From Betaproteobacteria bacterium (GTDB lineage Bacteria > Pseudomonadota > Gammaproteobacteria > Burkholderiales > SHXO01), in contig JANXRW010000001.1 in the NCBI GenBank assembly GCA_025356655.1, forward strand, positions 1 to 64,000: 64,000 bases of DNA, written 5' to 3'. The first letter of the stretch is position 1; every line of letters starts with the position of its first letter. Positions 28,171-39,684 of the stretch are shown here, piece after piece. Below the pieces are notes generated by a model that saw only the letters and a list, made by a program, of their open reading frames with translations, was not told the DNA's origin and made no database searches. The translations under genes and the position numbers were made by a program.

Positions 28171-29246
28171 TCCGCGAGCGGGCGGTGGTAGGCCGGGCTG
28201 AGTTCCAATACCGCCTCCACCAGCGCCGCGACATTCTCCGGGGGGGTGTGCTGGGACACCCCGTGCCCCAGATTGAAGACGTGCCCGGTGCCGTGGCCGA
28301 AATCCGCCAGGACCCGCGCAACCTGCCGCTTTACCTCCTCCGGGTTCGACAGGAGAACGGCGGGGTCCAAGTTACCCTGGAGCGCCACCTGCTGGCCCAC
28401 CCGCCCCCGCGCCAGGCCCAGGTCACAGGTCCAGTCCAGCCCAAGGGCATCCGCGCCAATACTCGCCAAGCCCTCGAGCCATTGCGCACCGCCCTTGGTG
28501 AAGACCACGCGGGGTACCACTTCGCCGTCCTGCACGCGGATCAAACCGGCGAGGACCTGCTCCAAGTAAGCCAAGGAGAACTCGCGGAACGCCGGCCCAG
28601 AGAGCAGGCCACCCCAGGTGTCGAAGACCATGACCGCCTGAGCACCGGCCTGAATCTGCGCATTAAGATAGCGCGTCACGGCTTCGCAGTTGACCTGAAG
28701 TACCCGATGCAGGAGGTCGGGGCGACTGTAGAGCATGGCCCGGGTGCGCTCAAAGTTTCCACCGCCCGCGCCATCGATCATGTAGCAGGCCAGCGTGAAG
28801 GGGCTGCCGGAGAAACCGATGAGTGGCACCTCCCCGGCGAGGGCACGGCGGATTTCCGAAACCGCCTCCAGCACGTAGCCCAGGTGTTCTTGCGGATCAG
28901 GGGCCTGCAGGTCTCGGATCTCCCACTCCTCCCGCAGGGGGCGCTCGAAACGGGGCCCCTCGCCCTCGGCGAAGTACAGGCCCAAGCCCATGGCGTCGGG
29001 GATCGTCAGGATGTCCGAGAACAGGATCGCGGCATCGAGCCGGAACCGGCCAAGGGGTTGGAGCGTCACCTCGGTGGCGAGCGCCGGGCTTCGGCACAGG
29101 TCCATGAAGCCGCCAGCGCGCGCGCGCGTTTGGTTGTATTCCGGCAGGTAGCGCCCCGCCTGGCGCATCACCCACACGGGTGTGTGATCCACCGGCTGGC
29201 GCAGCAGCGCGCGCAGGAACGTGTCGTTGCGCGGCCGGGTGCTCAT
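28167..29246 (-). CDS. hemE: Uroporphyrinogen decarboxylase
   Basis: 359 residues. Decarboxylates four acetate side chains of uroporphyrinogen III to give coproporphyrinogen III in haem synthesis. The N-terminal signature P-V-W[12 protein letters not shown] is complete, and [17 protein letters not shown] carries the substrate-contact Asp. [16 protein letters not shown] is also present. It sits between gltD (19-base gap) and priA (overlap), a typical betaproteobacterial order. Confidence 0.97.
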   Translation of the reverse strand: MSTRPRNDTFLRALLRQPVDHTPVWVMRQAGRYLPEYNQTRARAGGFMDLCRSPALATEVTLQPLGRFRLDAAILFSDILTIPDAMGLGLYFAEGEGPRFERPLREEWEIRDLQAPDPQEHLGYVLEAVSEIRRALAGEVPLIGFSGSPFTLACYMIDGAGGGNFERTRAMLYSRPDLLHRVLQVNCEAVTRYLNAQIQAGAQAVMVFDTWGGLLSGPAFREFSLAYLEQVLAGLIRVQDGEVVPRVVFTKGGAQWLEGLASIGADALGLDWTCDLGLARGRVGQQVALQGNLDPAVLLSNPEEVKRQVARVLADFGHGTGHVFNLGHGVSQHTPPENVAALVEAVLELSPAYHRPLAD

Positions 29247-29265
29247 CAGCCAGGGCGCCGGGGAT

Positions 29266-30699
29266 TCAGCGCGGCAGTTCCGACGTGCCCATCAGTAACT
29301 CGTCCACCGCCCGCGCACACTGCCGCCCCTCCCGAATCGCCCAAACCACGAGCGACTGTCCACGGCGCATGTCGCCTGCGGCGAAGACCCCCGGGCGCGA
29401 GGTCTGGTAGGAGACGGTATCCGCTCGCGCGTTGCCACGCGGGTCACGCTCGACGCCAAAGTGCTCCAGGAGCGATGTCACGGGCCCCAGAAAACCCATG
29501 GCGAGCAGCACGAGGTCGGCAGGGATGGCGAACTCGGAACCCGGCACTTCTTCCATACGCATCTGGCCGCCTCCCTCTCGCTGCCACTCCACGCGCGCGC
29601 CCACGAGGCGTTCCACTCGCCCGTTACTACCCTCGAAGCGCTTGGTAGTGATAGCCCAGTCACGGGAACAGCCTTCCTCATGGGAACTGGAGGTGCGAAG
29701 TTTCACCGGCCAATTGGGCCAAGTAAGGACCTTGTTCTCCTGATCCGGTGGCTGCGGCATCAGTTCAAACTGGGTTACGCTGAGCGCGCCCTGCCGATTG
29801 GACGTCCCCACACAGTCGGAGCCGGTATCGCCACCGCCGATGACCACCACATGCTTGCCCGTTGCGCGCAACTGCGACGACAGTGCGTCGCCCGCCACTA
29901 GGCGGTTCTGCAAGGGAAGGAAGTCCATGGCGTAGTGGACGCCGGCAAGCTCGCGCCCGCTGACCGGGAGGTCCCGGGGGTGTTCCGCGCCACCGGTCAG
30001 GACGACAGAATCGAACTCAGCCACCAAGTCTGCCGCCTGAACGTTGACCCCAACGTGCTGGTTCACCCGAAACTCCACACCTTCCGCCCGCATTTGCTCC
30101 AGCCGGCGGTCGATGTGGCTTTTCTCCATCTTGAAATCGGGGATGCCGTATCGCAGCAAGCCACCCACGCGGTCGTGCTTCTCGAACACCACCACCTCAT
30201 GTCCAGCCCGGGCGAGTTGCTGGGCACAGGCGAGTCCGGCGGGACCGGAACCCACCACCGCCACGCGTCGGCCGGTTCGCTCAGCCGCAGGTTGAGGCAC
30301 GACCCAACCCAGGTCCCAACCCTTGTCGATGATGGCATGCTCGATCGACTTGATGGCAACCGCGTCGCTGTTGATGTTCAGCGTGCAGGCCGCCTCGCAG
30401 GGAGCGGGGCAGATACGGCCGGTGAATTCCGGAAAGTTGTTGGTGGAGTGAAGCACATCGAGCGCGTGCTTCCACTGCCCGCGGTAGACCAAGTCATTCC
30501 AGTCCGGAATGATGTTGTTCACCGGACAACCGGTCTGGCAGAAGGGAATACCACAATCCATGCAGCGGGCGCCCTGTTTCGTGGCTTCCTCGTCGGGGAG
30601 ATGGCCGACGAATTCGCGGTAGTGGTGCAGCCGCTCCGCCACGGGCGCCGCGGGCTCGCTCGCCCGGGCGATTTCCATGAAACCAGTGACCTTACCCAT
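29266..30699 (-). CDS. gltD: Glutamate synthase (NADPH), small subunit
   Basis: 477 residues. Passes electrons from NADPH through FAD and Fe-S clusters to the large subunit. N-terminal cysteine clusters are C-M-D-C-G-I-P-F-C (from Cys46) and [12 protein letters not shown]. The FAD-binding [19 protein letters not shown] lies near 146 and the NAD(P)-binding [13 protein letters not shown] near 290. A C-terminal [14 protein letters not shown] closes the FAD site. Follows gltB after 3 bases. Confidence 0.96.
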   Translation of the reverse strand: MGKVTGFMEIARASEPAAPVAERLHHYREFVGHLPDEEATKQGARCMDCGIPFCQTGCPVNNIIPDWNDLVYRGQWKHALDVLHSTNNFPEFTGRICPAPCEAACTLNINSDAVAIKSIEHAIIDKGWDLGWVVPQPAAERTGRRVAVVGSGPAGLACAQQLARAGHEVVVFEKHDRVGGLLRYGIPDFKMEKSHIDRRLEQMRAEGVEFRVNQHVGVNVQAADLVAEFDSVVLTGGAEHPRDLPVSGRELAGVHYAMDFLPLQNRLVAGDALSSQLRATGKHVVVIGGGDTGSDCVGTSNRQGALSVTQFELMPQPPDQENKVLTWPNWPVKLRTSSSHEEGCSRDWAITTKRFEGSNGRVERLVGARVEWQREGGGQMRMEEVPGSEFAIPADLVLLAMGFLGPVTSLLEHFGVERDPRGNARADTVSYQTSRPGVFAAGDMRRGQSLVVWAIREGRQCARAVDELLMGTSELPR

Positions 30700-30702
30700 C
30701 TA

Positions 30703-33700
30703 TTAAGCGGGCTCCAATTCCAGTCGGCCGCGCAGGCGCGCGGCCGTATCCATCAAGACGCGGCGATACTCCGTAGGCATGACCTTGACGAACTTGGCGC
30801 GGAAACCCGACCAGTCATCCAGGATCTCTCGCGCTCGCTCGCTGCCGGTGTAATGATGATGGCGGGCGATCAAGCCACGCAACTGAGACTCCTCGGCGCT
30901 ACTTAGGTGATCCACTTGCACCTCGCCATGGGTGGCCAAGTCTCCTCGTTCGGCGGGATCCAGGCCGGCATCCTCCTCGGGCAGGGGTTCCAGTTCCACC
31001 ATGGCCAAGTTGCAGCGCGCCTCGAAGTCCCCGTTTAGGTCGAGCACGTAGGCCACGCCGCCGCTCATGCCGGCGGCGAAGTTGCGCCCGGTGTTGCCGA
31101 GAACCACCACGGTGCCGCCGGTCATGTACTCGCAACCGTGGTCGCCCACGCCTTCCACCACCGCTGTGGCGCCGGAATTGCGCACGGCGAAGCGCTCGCC
31201 CGCGACGCCGCGGAAATAGGCCTCGCCCGAGACCGCCCCGTAGAGAACGGTGTTGCCGAGGATGATGTTCTCCTGCGGCTTGCCCCGAAATCCCGCCGGC
31301 GGCCGAATGATCACGCGCCCACCCGAGAGGCCCTTGCCCACATAGTCGTTGCCATCGCCAACGAGCTCAAGCGTGATGCCGCGCGCCAAAAAGGCGCCGA
31401 AACTCTGCCCAGCCGTCCCGTTTAGCCGGATGTGGATGGTGGCGTCGGCAAGGCCTCGATGCCCATAGCGCCTAGCCACCTCACCCGAGAGCATGGCCCC
31501 CACCGTACGGTTGGCGTTGCGGATAGGCAACTCGATGCGCACCGGCCGGTGCTCCTCGAGGGCCGGGCGGGCCATCTCCATAAGCCGGTGGTCTAGGGCA
31601 CCCTGCAGGCCGTGGTCCTGGCTTTCTTGATGCCGACGCGCCACTTGAGGAGGCACGTCGGGGCGATGGAAGATACGGCTGAAATCCAGACCGCGCGCCT
31701 TCCAATGCTCCACGCCCTGGCGGGTATCGAGGAGGTCCGAGCGGCCCACGAGATCCTCGAAGCGCCGCACGCCCATAGAGGCCATGAGTTCGCGGATCTC
31801 CTGGGCGATAAAGTGAAAGAAATTGATGACGTGCTCGGGCCTGCCGGCGAACTTTCGGCGCAGTTCCGGATCCTGGGTGGCCACCCCGACGGGGCAGGTA
31901 TTCAGGTGGCACTTGCGCATCATGATGCAGCCTTCCACCACCAGAGGGGCTGTAGCGAAGCCAAACTCATCAGCCCCAAGCAAGGCACCGATGACCACGT
32001 CGCGGCCCGTCTTCATCTGCCCGTCCACCTGCAGGGCAACTCGACCGCGCAGCCGGTTCAGGACCAGGGTCTGCTGAGTCTCCGAGAGCCCGAGTTCCCA
32101 GGGAGAGCCGGCGTGCTTGATGGAGGACCAAGGCGATGCCCCGGTGCCGCCATCGTGGCCAGCGATGGTCACATGGTCCGCCTTGGCCTTCGCCACGCCT
32201 GCCGCCACCGTTCCCACCCCGACCTCGGAGACCAATTTCACACTGATTGAGGCACGCGGGTTGGCGTTTTTAAGGTCGTGGATGAGCTGGGCCAAGTCCT
32301 CGATAGAGTAGATGTCGTGGTGGGGCGGTGGTGAGATAAGGCCCACCCCCGGCACGGAGAAGCGCAGTTGGGCGATGTAGGCGGAGACCTTGTGCCCTGG
32401 GAGCTGGCCACCCTCCCCGGGCTTCGCACCCTGAGAAATCTTGATTTGCAACTGGTCGGCGTTGGCGAGGTACTCCGCGGTAACGCCGAAGCGGCCTGAG
32501 GCGACCTGCTTGATGCGCGAGCGGAGGGAATCACCCGGCTCGACGGGCACCTCAGCGACAACGCTGCTGATGCGCGACTTCAGCGTCTCACCGTCCTGCA
32601 GGGGCAGGTAGCGCTGCGCATCCTCGCCACCTTCGCCCGTGTTGGACTTGCCCCCCAGCCGGTTCATGGCGATGGCGAGCGTCGTGTGCGCCTCGGTGGA
32701 GATCGACCCCAAGGACATCGCGCCGGTTGAGAAACGCTTGACGATCTCCGTCCACGGCTCCACTTCGTCAACGGGGACCGCCGCTCCGGCGGGCAGAATC
32801 TCGAAGAGTCCGCGCAGCGTCATCAGGCGCTTACCCTGGTCGTTGATCAGACGCGCGTACTCGCGGTACGTAGCATAGCTGTTGGCTCGAGTGGCATGCT
32901 GAAGCTTGGATACCGACTCCGGCGTCCACATGTGCTCCTCGCCGCGTAGGCGTAGGGCATAGTCGCCACCGGCATCGAGCATGCCGGCGAGAACGGGGTC
33001 ATTGCCGAAGGCACGCAAGTGCGTGTCGATGGCTTCGCGGGCCACTTCGGGCAGGCTCACGCCTTCGATATTGCTGGCGGTTCCCGTGAAATATCGAGCC
33101 ACGAACGCGCTGTTGAGCCCTACGGCCTCAAAGATCTGCGCGCCACAATAGGACTGGTAAGTGGAGATGCCCATCTTGGACATCACCTTCAGCAGCCCCT
33201 TGTCCACGGCCTTCACGAAGCGCTTCTGCGCCTCCTTGGCGGCCAAGTCACCGGGGAGCATGTAGCCCATGTGGCCCAGGGTTTCCAGAGCGAGCCAGGG
33301 GTGGATGGCTTCGGCGCCGTAGCCCGCCAACAGCGCGAAATGGTGCACCTCGCGCGCCGAGCCGGTCTCGACCACCAGCCCGGTATTGGTCCTCAGCCCG
33401 GCTCGCACCAGATGATGATGGGTGGCTGCCGTTGCAAGCAGTGCAGGAATCGCCACCCGCTCGGCGCTCACCATCCGGTCCGAGAGCACGAGGATGTTCA
33501 CGCCCTCACGCACCGCCTGCTCGGCGCTCGCGCACAGAATCTCCAGGGCGCGCTCCATGCCTGCCGGGCCGTCGGCGGCCGGGCAGCAGATATCGAGCAT
33601 GCGCGCGCGCAGCCGGCCACCGGTGAGTTCGTCCAGGCGCCGGATATTCTCCATCTCCTCGGCGACCAGGATCGGCTGCGCGGCCTCGAGGCGTAACGTG

Positions 33701-35382
33701 GGCTCCACCTCGTCAAACCCCAGGAGGTTGGGCTTCGGCCCGATGAAGGACACGAGCGACATGACCAGTTGTTCCCGAATCGGGTCGATGGGCGGGTTCG
33801 TGACCTGAGCGAAGAGCTGTTTGAAATAACTGTAGAGCGGCTTTAGCTTGTTCGAGATGACCGACAGCGGCGTGTCGGTTCCCATGGAACCGATGGCCTC
33901 TTCGCCCGACACCGCCATGGGCTGGAGTAGAAACTTCAGGTCCTCTTGGGTGTACCCGAAGGCTTGCTGCAGGTCGAGCAGGGGCCGGCCTTCCGCATGC
34001 CCGACCTTGGCCGCCGGCAACGAGGAGAGCAGGATGCGGTTGCGCTCGATGAGGCTCTGGTACGGGCGCGCGCAGGCCAGTCGCTCTTTGACTTCGCCGT
34101 CGGAAATGATGCGCCCCACTTCCAGATCCACCAGCAGCATCCGCCCCGGTTGGAGTCGCCATTTCTGGACGATGCGTTCCTCGGGGAAGCTCAACACGCC
34201 CATCTCCGAGGCCAACAGCAGGTGATCGTCGTCCGTGACCAGATACCGGGCAGGGCGCAGACCATTGCGGTCGAGCGTGGCACCGATCTGCCGACCGTCG
34301 GTGAAGGCCACGGCGGCCGGCCCGTCCCAGGGCTCCTGCAAGGCGGCGTGATACTCGTAGAAGGCCCTGCGCTGCTCATCCATCAGGGGGTTGCCGGCCC
34401 ACGCTTCCGGGATCAGCAGCATCATCGCGTGCGCCAGGGAATAACCTCCGGCCACCAGCAACTCGAGCGCATTGTCAAAACAGGCGGAGTCCGACTGCCC
34501 CTCCACGATCAACGGCCACAGCTTCTCCAGGTCCTCGCCCAGCAGGGTGGAGCGCATGGCGGCGTGACGGGCGGCCATCCAGTTGATGTTGCCGCGCAGC
34601 GTATTGATTTCCCCGTTGTGGGCGATCATCCGGAACGGATGCGCCAGATCCCAGGTGGGGAAGGTGTTGGTGGAGAAACGCTGGTGCACCAGGGCCAGGG
34701 CCGAAACCAGTTCCGGGTCACGCAGATCGGCGTAATACTCGCCGACCTGATGAGCAAGGAGCATCCCCTTGTAGACGACGGTGCGTGAGGACAGCGACGG
34801 CATGTAGAAAGTGCCCCAACCTTCGGGCCGCGCGGCGCGCACCGCATGCTCGATGCGCTTGCGGATCACGAAGAGTTTCCGCTCGAAGGCGTCCTGGTCG
34901 GCCGCCCGAGGCCCGCGGGCGATGAACACCTGCCGCACGTGGGGCTCCACGGCGCGAACGCTCTCGCCCAGACCTGCGTTCTCTGTGGGCACGTCCCGCC
35001 AACCCAACACGACCTGCCCCTCCAGCCCGACGATTTCCGCCAGCAGCGCCTCGCAGCGCGCCCGCCCAGCATCGTCACGTGGCAGGAACACCATTCCCAC
35101 GGCGTACTGCCCCACCGACGGAAGGGAAATTCCCAGCTTCGCCGCTTCCCGGCGCAGGAACGCGTCGGGGATCTGCAGAAGCATACCCGCCCCGTCCCCG
35201 GCCAGAGGATCGGCCCCGGTCGCCCCGCGATGCGTCAGGTTCTGGAGGATCTCCAAGCCTTGCTCGACAATGGTATGGCTCTTCCTGCCCTTGATATTGG
35301 CAATGAAGCCCACGCCACAGGCGTCGTGTTCGTTCGCCGGGTCGTAGAGACCCTGCCTGTCGGGTCGAGATGGATGGGACAC
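30703..35382 (-). CDS. gltB: Glutamate synthase (NADPH), large subunit
   Basis: 1559 residues from GTG 35382. Transfers glutamine amide nitrogen to 2-oxoglutarate. The N-terminal amidotransferase nucleophile is Cys22 (EHDACGVGF), exposed after removal of a 21-residue propeptide. A central domain follows, then the FMN/synthase domain ([33 protein letters not shown]). The 3Fe-4S cysteines are around 1143-1156 ([13 protein letters not shown]). A GXGXG beta-helix domain lies at the C-terminus. The GTG has AGAGGT at 6 bases and fits the family start; the frame runs on to 35526 but through a leader hairpin. Confidence 0.95.
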   Translation of the reverse strand: MSHPSRPDRQGLYDPANEHDACGVGFIANIKGRKSHTIVEQGLEILQNLTHRGATGADPLAGDGAGMLLQIPDAFLRREAAKLGISLPSVGQYAVGMVFLPRDDAGRARCEALLAEIVGLEGQVVLGWRDVPTENAGLGESVRAVEPHVRQVFIARGPRAADQDAFERKLFVIRKRIEHAVRAARPEGWGTFYMPSLSSRTVVYKGMLLAHQVGEYYADLRDPELVSALALVHQRFSTNTFPTWDLAHPFRMIAHNGEINTLRGNINWMAARHAAMRSTLLGEDLEKLWPLIVEGQSDSACFDNALELLVAGGYSLAHAMMLLIPEAWAGNPLMDEQRRAFYEYHAALQEPWDGPAAVAFTDGRQIGATLDRNGLRPARYLVTDDDHLLLASEMGVLSFPEERIVQKWRLQPGRMLLVDLEVGRIISDGEVKERLACARPYQSLIERNRILLSSLPAAKVGHAEGRPLLDLQQAFGYTQEDLKFLLQPMAVSGEEAIGSMGTDTPLSVISNKLKPLYSYFKQLFAQVTNPPIDPIREQLVMSLVSFIGPKPNLLGFDEVEPTLRLEAAQPILVAEEMENIRRLDELTGGRLRARMLDICCPAADGPAGMERALEILCASAEQAVREGVNILVLSDRMVSAERVAIPALLATAATHHHLVRAGLRTNTGLVVETGSAREVHHFALLAGYGAEAIHPWLALETLGHMGYMLPGDLAAKEAQKRFVKAVDKGLLKVMSKMGISTYQSYCGAQIFEAVGLNSAFVARYFTGTASNIEGVSLPEVAREAIDTHLRAFGNDPVLAGMLDAGGDYALRLRGEEHMWTPESVSKLQHATRANSYATYREYARLINDQGKRLMTLRGLFEILPAGAAVPVDEVEPWTEIVKRFSTGAMSLGSISTEAHTTLAIAMNRLGGKSNTGEGGEDAQRYLPLQDGETLKSRISSVVAEVPVEPGDSLRSRIKQVASGRFGVTAEYLANADQLQIKISQGAKPGEGGQLPGHKVSAYIAQLRFSVPGVGLISPPPHHDIYSIEDLAQLIHDLKNANPRASISVKLVSEVGVGTVAAGVAKAKADHVTIAGHDGGTGASPWSSIKHAGSPWELGLSETQQTLVLNRLRGRVALQVDGQMKTGRDVVIGALLGADEFGFATAPLVVEGCIMMRKCHLNTCPVGVATQDPELRRKFAGRPEHVINFFHFIAQEIRELMASMGVRRFEDLVGRSDLLDTRQGVEHWKARGLDFSRIFHRPDVPPQVARRHQESQDHGLQGALDHRLMEMARPALEEHRPVRIELPIRNANRTVGAMLSGEVARRYGHRGLADATIHIRLNGTAGQSFGAFLARGITLELVGDGNDYVGKGLSGGRVIIRPPAGFRGKPQENIILGNTVLYGAVSGEAYFRGVAGERFAVRNSGATAVVEGVGDHGCEYMTGGTVVVLGNTGRNFAAGMSGGVAYVLDLNGDFEARCNLAMVELEPLPEEDAGLDPAERGDLATHGEVQVDHLSSAEESQLRGLIARHHHYTGSERAREILDDWSGFRAKFVKVMPTEYRRVLMDTAARLRGRLELEPA

Positions 35383-35508
35383 TTCGCACCTCTCGTGCAC
35401 GTTACGGTTGAACAAGCATTGCGGGGACTGCGCCGCAGGATCGAGATGGGCGGGGCCCTGATCCGCCACGTTCGCGGGAGGATCCGTCAAGATACCGATG
35501 CCCAACGG

Positions 35509-35546
35509 CCCGGGGATAGCCAGCACGCTTTCTGGCTATCCCCGGG
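35509..35546. repeat. Perfect 15-bp hairpin in the aroB-gltB gap
   Basis: Arms 35509-35523 and 35532-35546 (cccggggatagccag with its exact complement) enclose an 8-base loop. No T-run follows on either strand, so it is not a standard intrinsic terminator. It lies 66 bases past the aroB stop and 127 bases before the gltB start. It may separate the aro and glt messages, stabilise an mRNA end or act in gltB control. Confidence 0.85.
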
Positions 35547-35611
35547 TGTCGGGCACAGATTCTGAGTGTAACCCGGTAGCTTGACCCGCCACAAGGACAA
35601 GCGGGGGCGGG

Positions 35612-36712
35612 TCAGGCCGCCGACCGAAACCCCTCCAGGACGCCTTCGAGGGCGGAGCGCGGATAGTCGGCGCTCACCACCGCCTGGCCGATGCCGCGCA
35701 GGAGAATGAGTCGGATCTGGCCGTCCTCCACCTTTTTGTCCAGGCTCATCAGCTCAAGATAGCGGGCGGTGCCAAGATCGGGGGAGGCGGTGGGCAAGCC
35801 GGCCGCCTCCAGCAGTGTCCAGGTGCGCTCCACCTCCTCCCGGGACAGCCACCCCATTGCGGCCGAGAGGCGAGCCGCTGCCAGCATGCCCGCCGAGACC
35901 GCTTCGCCGTGTAGCCATTGACCAAAACCGAGCCCGGCTTCGATGGCGTGGCCGAAGGTGTGGCCGAGGTTGAGGATGGCACGCAAGCCGCCTTCGCGCT
36001 CGTCGGCGGACACGATCTGCGCCTTGATCTCGCAGCAACGGCCGACGGCATGGGCGAGAGCATCCGCATCACGGTCTAGCAGGCGTGGCATATTCTCCTC
36101 AAGCCACGCGAAGAAGTCGGGGTCCTGGATCAGGCCGTATTTGATTACCTCGGCAAGCCCGGAGCAGAACTCCCGCCGAGGCAGGCTGCGCAGCGTATCG
36201 AGATCGGCAATCACGCCCTGGGGCTGATAGAAGGCGCCGATCATGTTCTTGCCCAGAGGATGGTTGATCCCCGTCTTCCCGCCCACCGAGGAATCCACTT
36301 GGGCCAGCAGCGTGGTGGGAATCTGCACAAAGGGGACGCCGCGCAAGTAACTTGCCGCTGCGAACCCGGTGAGATCGCCCACCACGCCCCCCCCAAGCGC
36401 CAGCAGGGGCGTTCGACGGTCACAGCGCGCCGCGAGCAGGGCGTCGAAAATCCGGTTGAGGGTAGTCCAGTCCTTGTGCTTTTCGCCGTCGGGCAGCTCG
36501 ATTTCCACGAGCCGGATGCCAAGGGCTTGCACTGACTCCCGCAACACGGGCAAGTAGAGCGGTCCGACCACGTCGTTGCTGATGACCGCTGCGGTGCGGG
36601 CACGCAGCAAGGGCGCTAGGCGCTCCGGATCCGACAGGAGGCCACTACCGATGAGGATGGGATAGCTGCGCTCACCGAGCGCCACGCGCACCCCCTTGAG
36701 GAGCACACTCAT
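35612..36712 (-). CDS. aroB: 3-dehydroquinate synthase
   Basis: 366 residues. Second step of the shikimate pathway, NAD+ and divalent-metal dependent. Signatures seen: D-G-E-K-H-K at about 75, [20 protein letters not shown] with [20 protein letters not shown], then [11 protein letters not shown], and the metal-binding H-x-F-G-H segment ([11 protein letters not shown]). Overlaps aroK by four bases. Confidence 0.97.
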   Translation of the reverse strand: MSVLLKGVRVALGERSYPILIGSGLLSDPERLAPLLRARTAAVISNDVVGPLYLPVLRESVQALGIRLVEIELPDGEKHKDWTTLNRIFDALLAARCDRRTPLLALGGGVVGDLTGFAAASYLRGVPFVQIPTTLLAQVDSSVGGKTGINHPLGKNMIGAFYQPQGVIADLDTLRSLPRREFCSGLAEVIKYGLIQDPDFFAWLEENMPRLLDRDADALAHAVGRCCEIKAQIVSADEREGGLRAILNLGHTFGHAIEAGLGFGQWLHGEAVSAGMLAAARLSAAMGWLSREEVERTWTLLEAAGLPTASPDLGTARYLELMSLDKKVEDGQIRLILLRGIGQAVVSADYPRSALEGVLEGFRSAA

Positions 36713-37281
36713 GCCGCTTGCTGCTCGGCCAGTTGGAGAAGCCGCTCCTCCAGACGTGCCACGAGGGTCTTCAGCGTTTGGCTACCGGTGTCGATCACCA
36801 GATGCGCCGTTTGTTCGTAGAGGGGGTCGCGCATGGTGTGTAGCTCCGTGAGGCGCCCCAGGGGGTCGGCGGTTTGTAGCAGCGGGCGATTGCGGTCCTG
36901 GCGCGTGCGAGCCCAGAGGTCGTTCACGCCGGCGCGCAGGTACACGACGGTTCCATGGGCATGCAGCACCTCGCGGTTGCATTCCCGCAGGATCGCTCCG
37001 CCACCGGTGGCAAGGACCACGTCGGGCAGCGTGCAGAGTTGGGCGAGGGCGGCGGACTCCCGGGCGCGGAAGCCCTCCTCACCCTCGAGTTCGAAGATCG
37101 TTGCGATGCGTACGCCCGTCTGGGCCTCGATCAGGTGGTCGGAGTCCTGGAAGGACTTCCCCAGCCGCTTGGCGAGCAGCCGCCCGACCGAGGTTTTGCC
37201 AGCCCCCATCATCCCCACCAGGAAGATGTTTCCCGGGAAGCCCCGCGTTGCGCCGTGCTCAGCGCTCTCCACCTGCTCCAT
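36709..37281 (-). CDS. aroK: Shikimate kinase
   Basis: 190 residues. Phosphorylates shikimate with ATP. Walker A is GMMGAGKTS (residues 23-31), with D-S-D in [10 protein letters not shown] for Mg2+/substrate, R in [10 protein letters not shown] and GGGAI (about 93-97). The lid region [11 protein letters not shown] is also present. The start at 37281 gives about 18 residues before the first strand. Follows pilQ in the same direction after 53 bases, the classical pilQ-aroK-aroB order. Confidence 0.96.
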   Translation of the reverse strand: MEQVESAEHGATRGFPGNIFLVGMMGAGKTSVGRLLAKRLGKSFQDSDHLIEAQTGVRIATIFELEGEEGFRARESAALAQLCTLPDVVLATGGGAILRECNREVLHAHGTVVYLRAGVNDLWARTRQDRNRPLLQTADPLGRLTELHTMRDPLYEQTAHLVIDTGSQTLKTLVARLEERLLQLAEQQAA

Positions 37282-37334
37282 GGACCACCTTGTGCGCTGA
37301 CCGAAGCGGGATTCTAGCAGAACCCCGCCGGCCC

Positions 37335-39476
37335 TCAGCGCGTGAAGGTGGCCTCGCGCAGGATCTTCGGGGTGATGAAGATGAGCAGTTCCGTACGGTT
37401 GTTGCGCGAGCTCTCCTGACGGAACAGGTAGCCGAACAGGGGAATGTCTCCGAGCAGCGGAACCTTGGTCACGGAGGTGGCGGTATCTTGAGTAAAAATC
37501 CCACCGATACTGACGGTGCCGCCGTTTTCCACGAGCACTTCCGTGTTCACCTGTTTCGTGTCGATGGCGGGACCTGCGGTGGTATCCGTGCCACGGCTGT
37601 CCTTGTGCACTTCGAGCTTCATAATCACGTTGTCGTCCGGCGTAATCTGGGGCTTTACCTTAAGGCTCAGCGTGGCCTTGCGGAAGGACACGTTCGTCGC
37701 CCCGCTGCTGGTGGCCTGCTGGTACGGGATCTCCGTGCCCTGCTCGATGATGGCCTCGACGTTGTTGGCGGTGATCACGCGTGGACTGGAGATGACCTTG
37801 CCGCGTCCATCGGCCTGTAGTGCGGAGACCTCGAGGTTGACGAAGCGGGTCAGGCTGGGGTTGAAGAGCGTGATGGCGAACTGGCCCGGGTTGGCGCCGT
37901 TCAAGCCGGCAGCCGGCAGGTTCACGCTGTAGGAGTCCGGAAAGAAGCTCGTGGGATAGTTCTGAGTCTGCCCCGTCTGTACGCCCACACTCTGCGTGTT
38001 ACCACCGGGCATGATGCGCACATTCCCGCCTAGCGCCGCCGCCGGATTGATGCCGCCGGCGGTGAAGCCAAGGCGCGCCCCGAGGTTCTTGGCAAAGTTG
38101 TCCTGCGCCTCCACGATGCGGGATTCCACCAGCACTTGGCGCACGGGGACATCGATCTGCTTGATCAGACCGCGGATCTCCTCGAGCTTGGAGGGCGTGT
38201 CCTGCACGAAGAGCGTATTCGTGCGCACATCCACTACCGCACTACCGCGCTTGGACAGGATTTTCTGTGCGTTGTCGGATATCAGCTTTTGCGCGAGCTC
38301 CGCCTTCTGGTAATTGAGCTGGAAGCTCTCCGTGCGCACCGGCTCGATTTCGGAGATCTGCTGCTGGGACTCCAGAGCCAGCTTCTCCTTGGTGGCCAGT
38401 TCGTCGCGCGGCGCGATCCAAATGACGTTGCCACTCTTGCGCATGTCCAGACCCTTGGCGGTCAGGATGATGTCGAGCGCCTGATCCCAGGGAACATCCT
38501 TGAGACGCAAAGTGAGATTGCCCGAGACGCTGTCGCTCGTGATGATGTTGAGACTAGTGAAGTCAGCGATGACCTGCAGGACGGCGCGCACTTCCACGTT
38601 CTGGAAGTTCAGCGACAATTTGTCCCCGGTGTAGCCCGTCTTCGCCCGGTTCGCCTGTTTCTGCTGCTCGGTGATGGGCTTGACCTCGACGATCAGGCGC
38701 GTGTCGGTCTGGTAAGCAGCCTGTTCCCAGACGCCCTTGGCCTGAATGGTCACCCGCGTCTTGTCGGGGAGGCTCTGCGCTTCCACCTGCTCCACGGGCG
38801 TGCCGAAGTCCTTGACGTCGTAGCGACGCTGCAAGGCGGCCGGCAGTTGGGCTTGCAGCAGGTCCACGATGATGGTGTGGCCCTGCTGCTTGATGTCGAT
38901 GCCCGTGCCCGCGTCCGCCAAGTCGATAACCACCTGGCCCTCACCGTTACGCCCCCGCCGGAAGTCGAGCTTGCGCACCGCGTGGGGTTGCTGGGACGGC
39001 GTGGGGTCGGCGAAGTGTGTAGTGGACTCGGTGGGACCGCCCCCGGGCGCGGCCGCGGCCAGCGTGAGGAGCACCGTACTGCCATCGAGCTTGGTAGTGA
39101 ACTTGGCTGGGCGCGCGAGGTTGAAGACGACCCGCGTGCGCGAGGCGCTCTGGCCGAGCCGCACGCTGCGCAGGTCGCCCTCAGCGATGTCCTGGGTGTT
39201 TTTGCCCAAGGCGTTCACGGTATTGGGAAAATCCAGCACTACCCGTGGGGGGCTGGTAAGGCTGAAGGCGGCGGGTACGGCCGCGAGCGGGGCGTGCAGT
39301 CTCAGCTTGGCGGTGACCTGCCCCCCTTCCGTGCTCACTTCGATAGCGTCGATGGAATTCTGCCCGTCCGCCAGGGCCTTGGCAGCATCCGCCGCCGCTG
39401 CCGGCGCCAGCCCGATCACGAACAGGGCACTGGCCAGGAGCAGGCCTCGCACGAGAGCGACCTTGGGATGGGTCAT
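37335..39476 (-). CDS. pilQ: Type IV pilus secretin PilQ
   Basis: 713 residues, signal peptide 1-28. Forms the outer-membrane channel through which the pilus emerges. Two AMIN domains (about 35-140 and 165-270) contact peptidoglycan. The N0/STN-like and N1 domains follow (LNFQNVEVRAVLQVIADFTS and the FQLNYQKAELAQKLIS region). The secretin domain covers about 480-710, with VPLLGDIPLFGYLFR near the end. The start ATG has GAGGAAGAGG at 8 bases; that ribosome site is itself part of a decayed copy of the pilP 3' end. Confidence 0.96.
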   Translation of the reverse strand: MTHPKVALVRGLLLASALFVIGLAPAAAADAAKALADGQNSIDAIEVSTEGGQVTAKLRLHAPLAAVPAAFSLTSPPRVVLDFPNTVNALGKNTQDIAEGDLRSVRLGQSASRTRVVFNLARPAKFTTKLDGSTVLLTLAAAAPGGGPTESTTHFADPTPSQQPHAVRKLDFRRGRNGEGQVVIDLADAGTGIDIKQQGHTIIVDLLQAQLPAALQRRYDVKDFGTPVEQVEAQSLPDKTRVTIQAKGVWEQAAYQTDTRLIVEVKPITEQQKQANRAKTGYTGDKLSLNFQNVEVRAVLQVIADFTSLNIITSDSVSGNLTLRLKDVPWDQALDIILTAKGLDMRKSGNVIWIAPRDELATKEKLALESQQQISEIEPVRTESFQLNYQKAELAQKLISDNAQKILSKRGSAVVDVRTNTLFVQDTPSKLEEIRGLIKQIDVPVRQVLVESRIVEAQDNFAKNLGARLGFTAGGINPAAALGGNVRIMPGGNTQSVGVQTGQTQNYPTSFFPDSYSVNLPAAGLNGANPGQFAITLFNPSLTRFVNLEVSALQADGRGKVISSPRVITANNVEAIIEQGTEIPYQQATSSGATNVSFRKATLSLKVKPQITPDDNVIMKLEVHKDSRGTDTTAGPAIDTKQVNTEVLVENGGTVSIGGIFTQDTATSVTKVPLLGDIPLFGYLFRQESSRNNRTELLIFITPKILREATFTR

Positions 39477-39684
39477 GTCTTTACCTCTTCCTCAATCAAA
39501 TCCAGGGTTTTGCCGCGTCGGCCCCGACTGCGCGGGTATCGGCGCTGGCGCCCTGACCGAGGCCCTCCACCCGCCGATGTGACTCAAATCCGGCGAAGTC
39601 TTGGCCCACATAGTTGCCCTTGTCTACTCGCTTCCTAGCGCTGTCCACGGCCCAGATTTCGGCTGGGCCGTGGACGGGCATCAT
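39477..39684 (-). pseudogene. Decayed partial duplicate of the pilP 3' end
   Basis: The 207 bases between pilP and pilQ read like a second, broken PilP C-terminus. One frame opens at an ATG overlapping the pilP stop (TAATG) and gives about 62 residues, including IWAVDSARKRVDKGNYVGQD; true PilP has RWALIKTPENSLYKITAGNH then LGQNF. A different frame at the end gives TLDLIEEEVKT, matching ALQLIEEEGKK of PilP. The two matches are in different frames, so the copy has at least one frameshift. The 62-residue frame (39496-39684) may still be translated by coupling. Confidence 0.55.
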
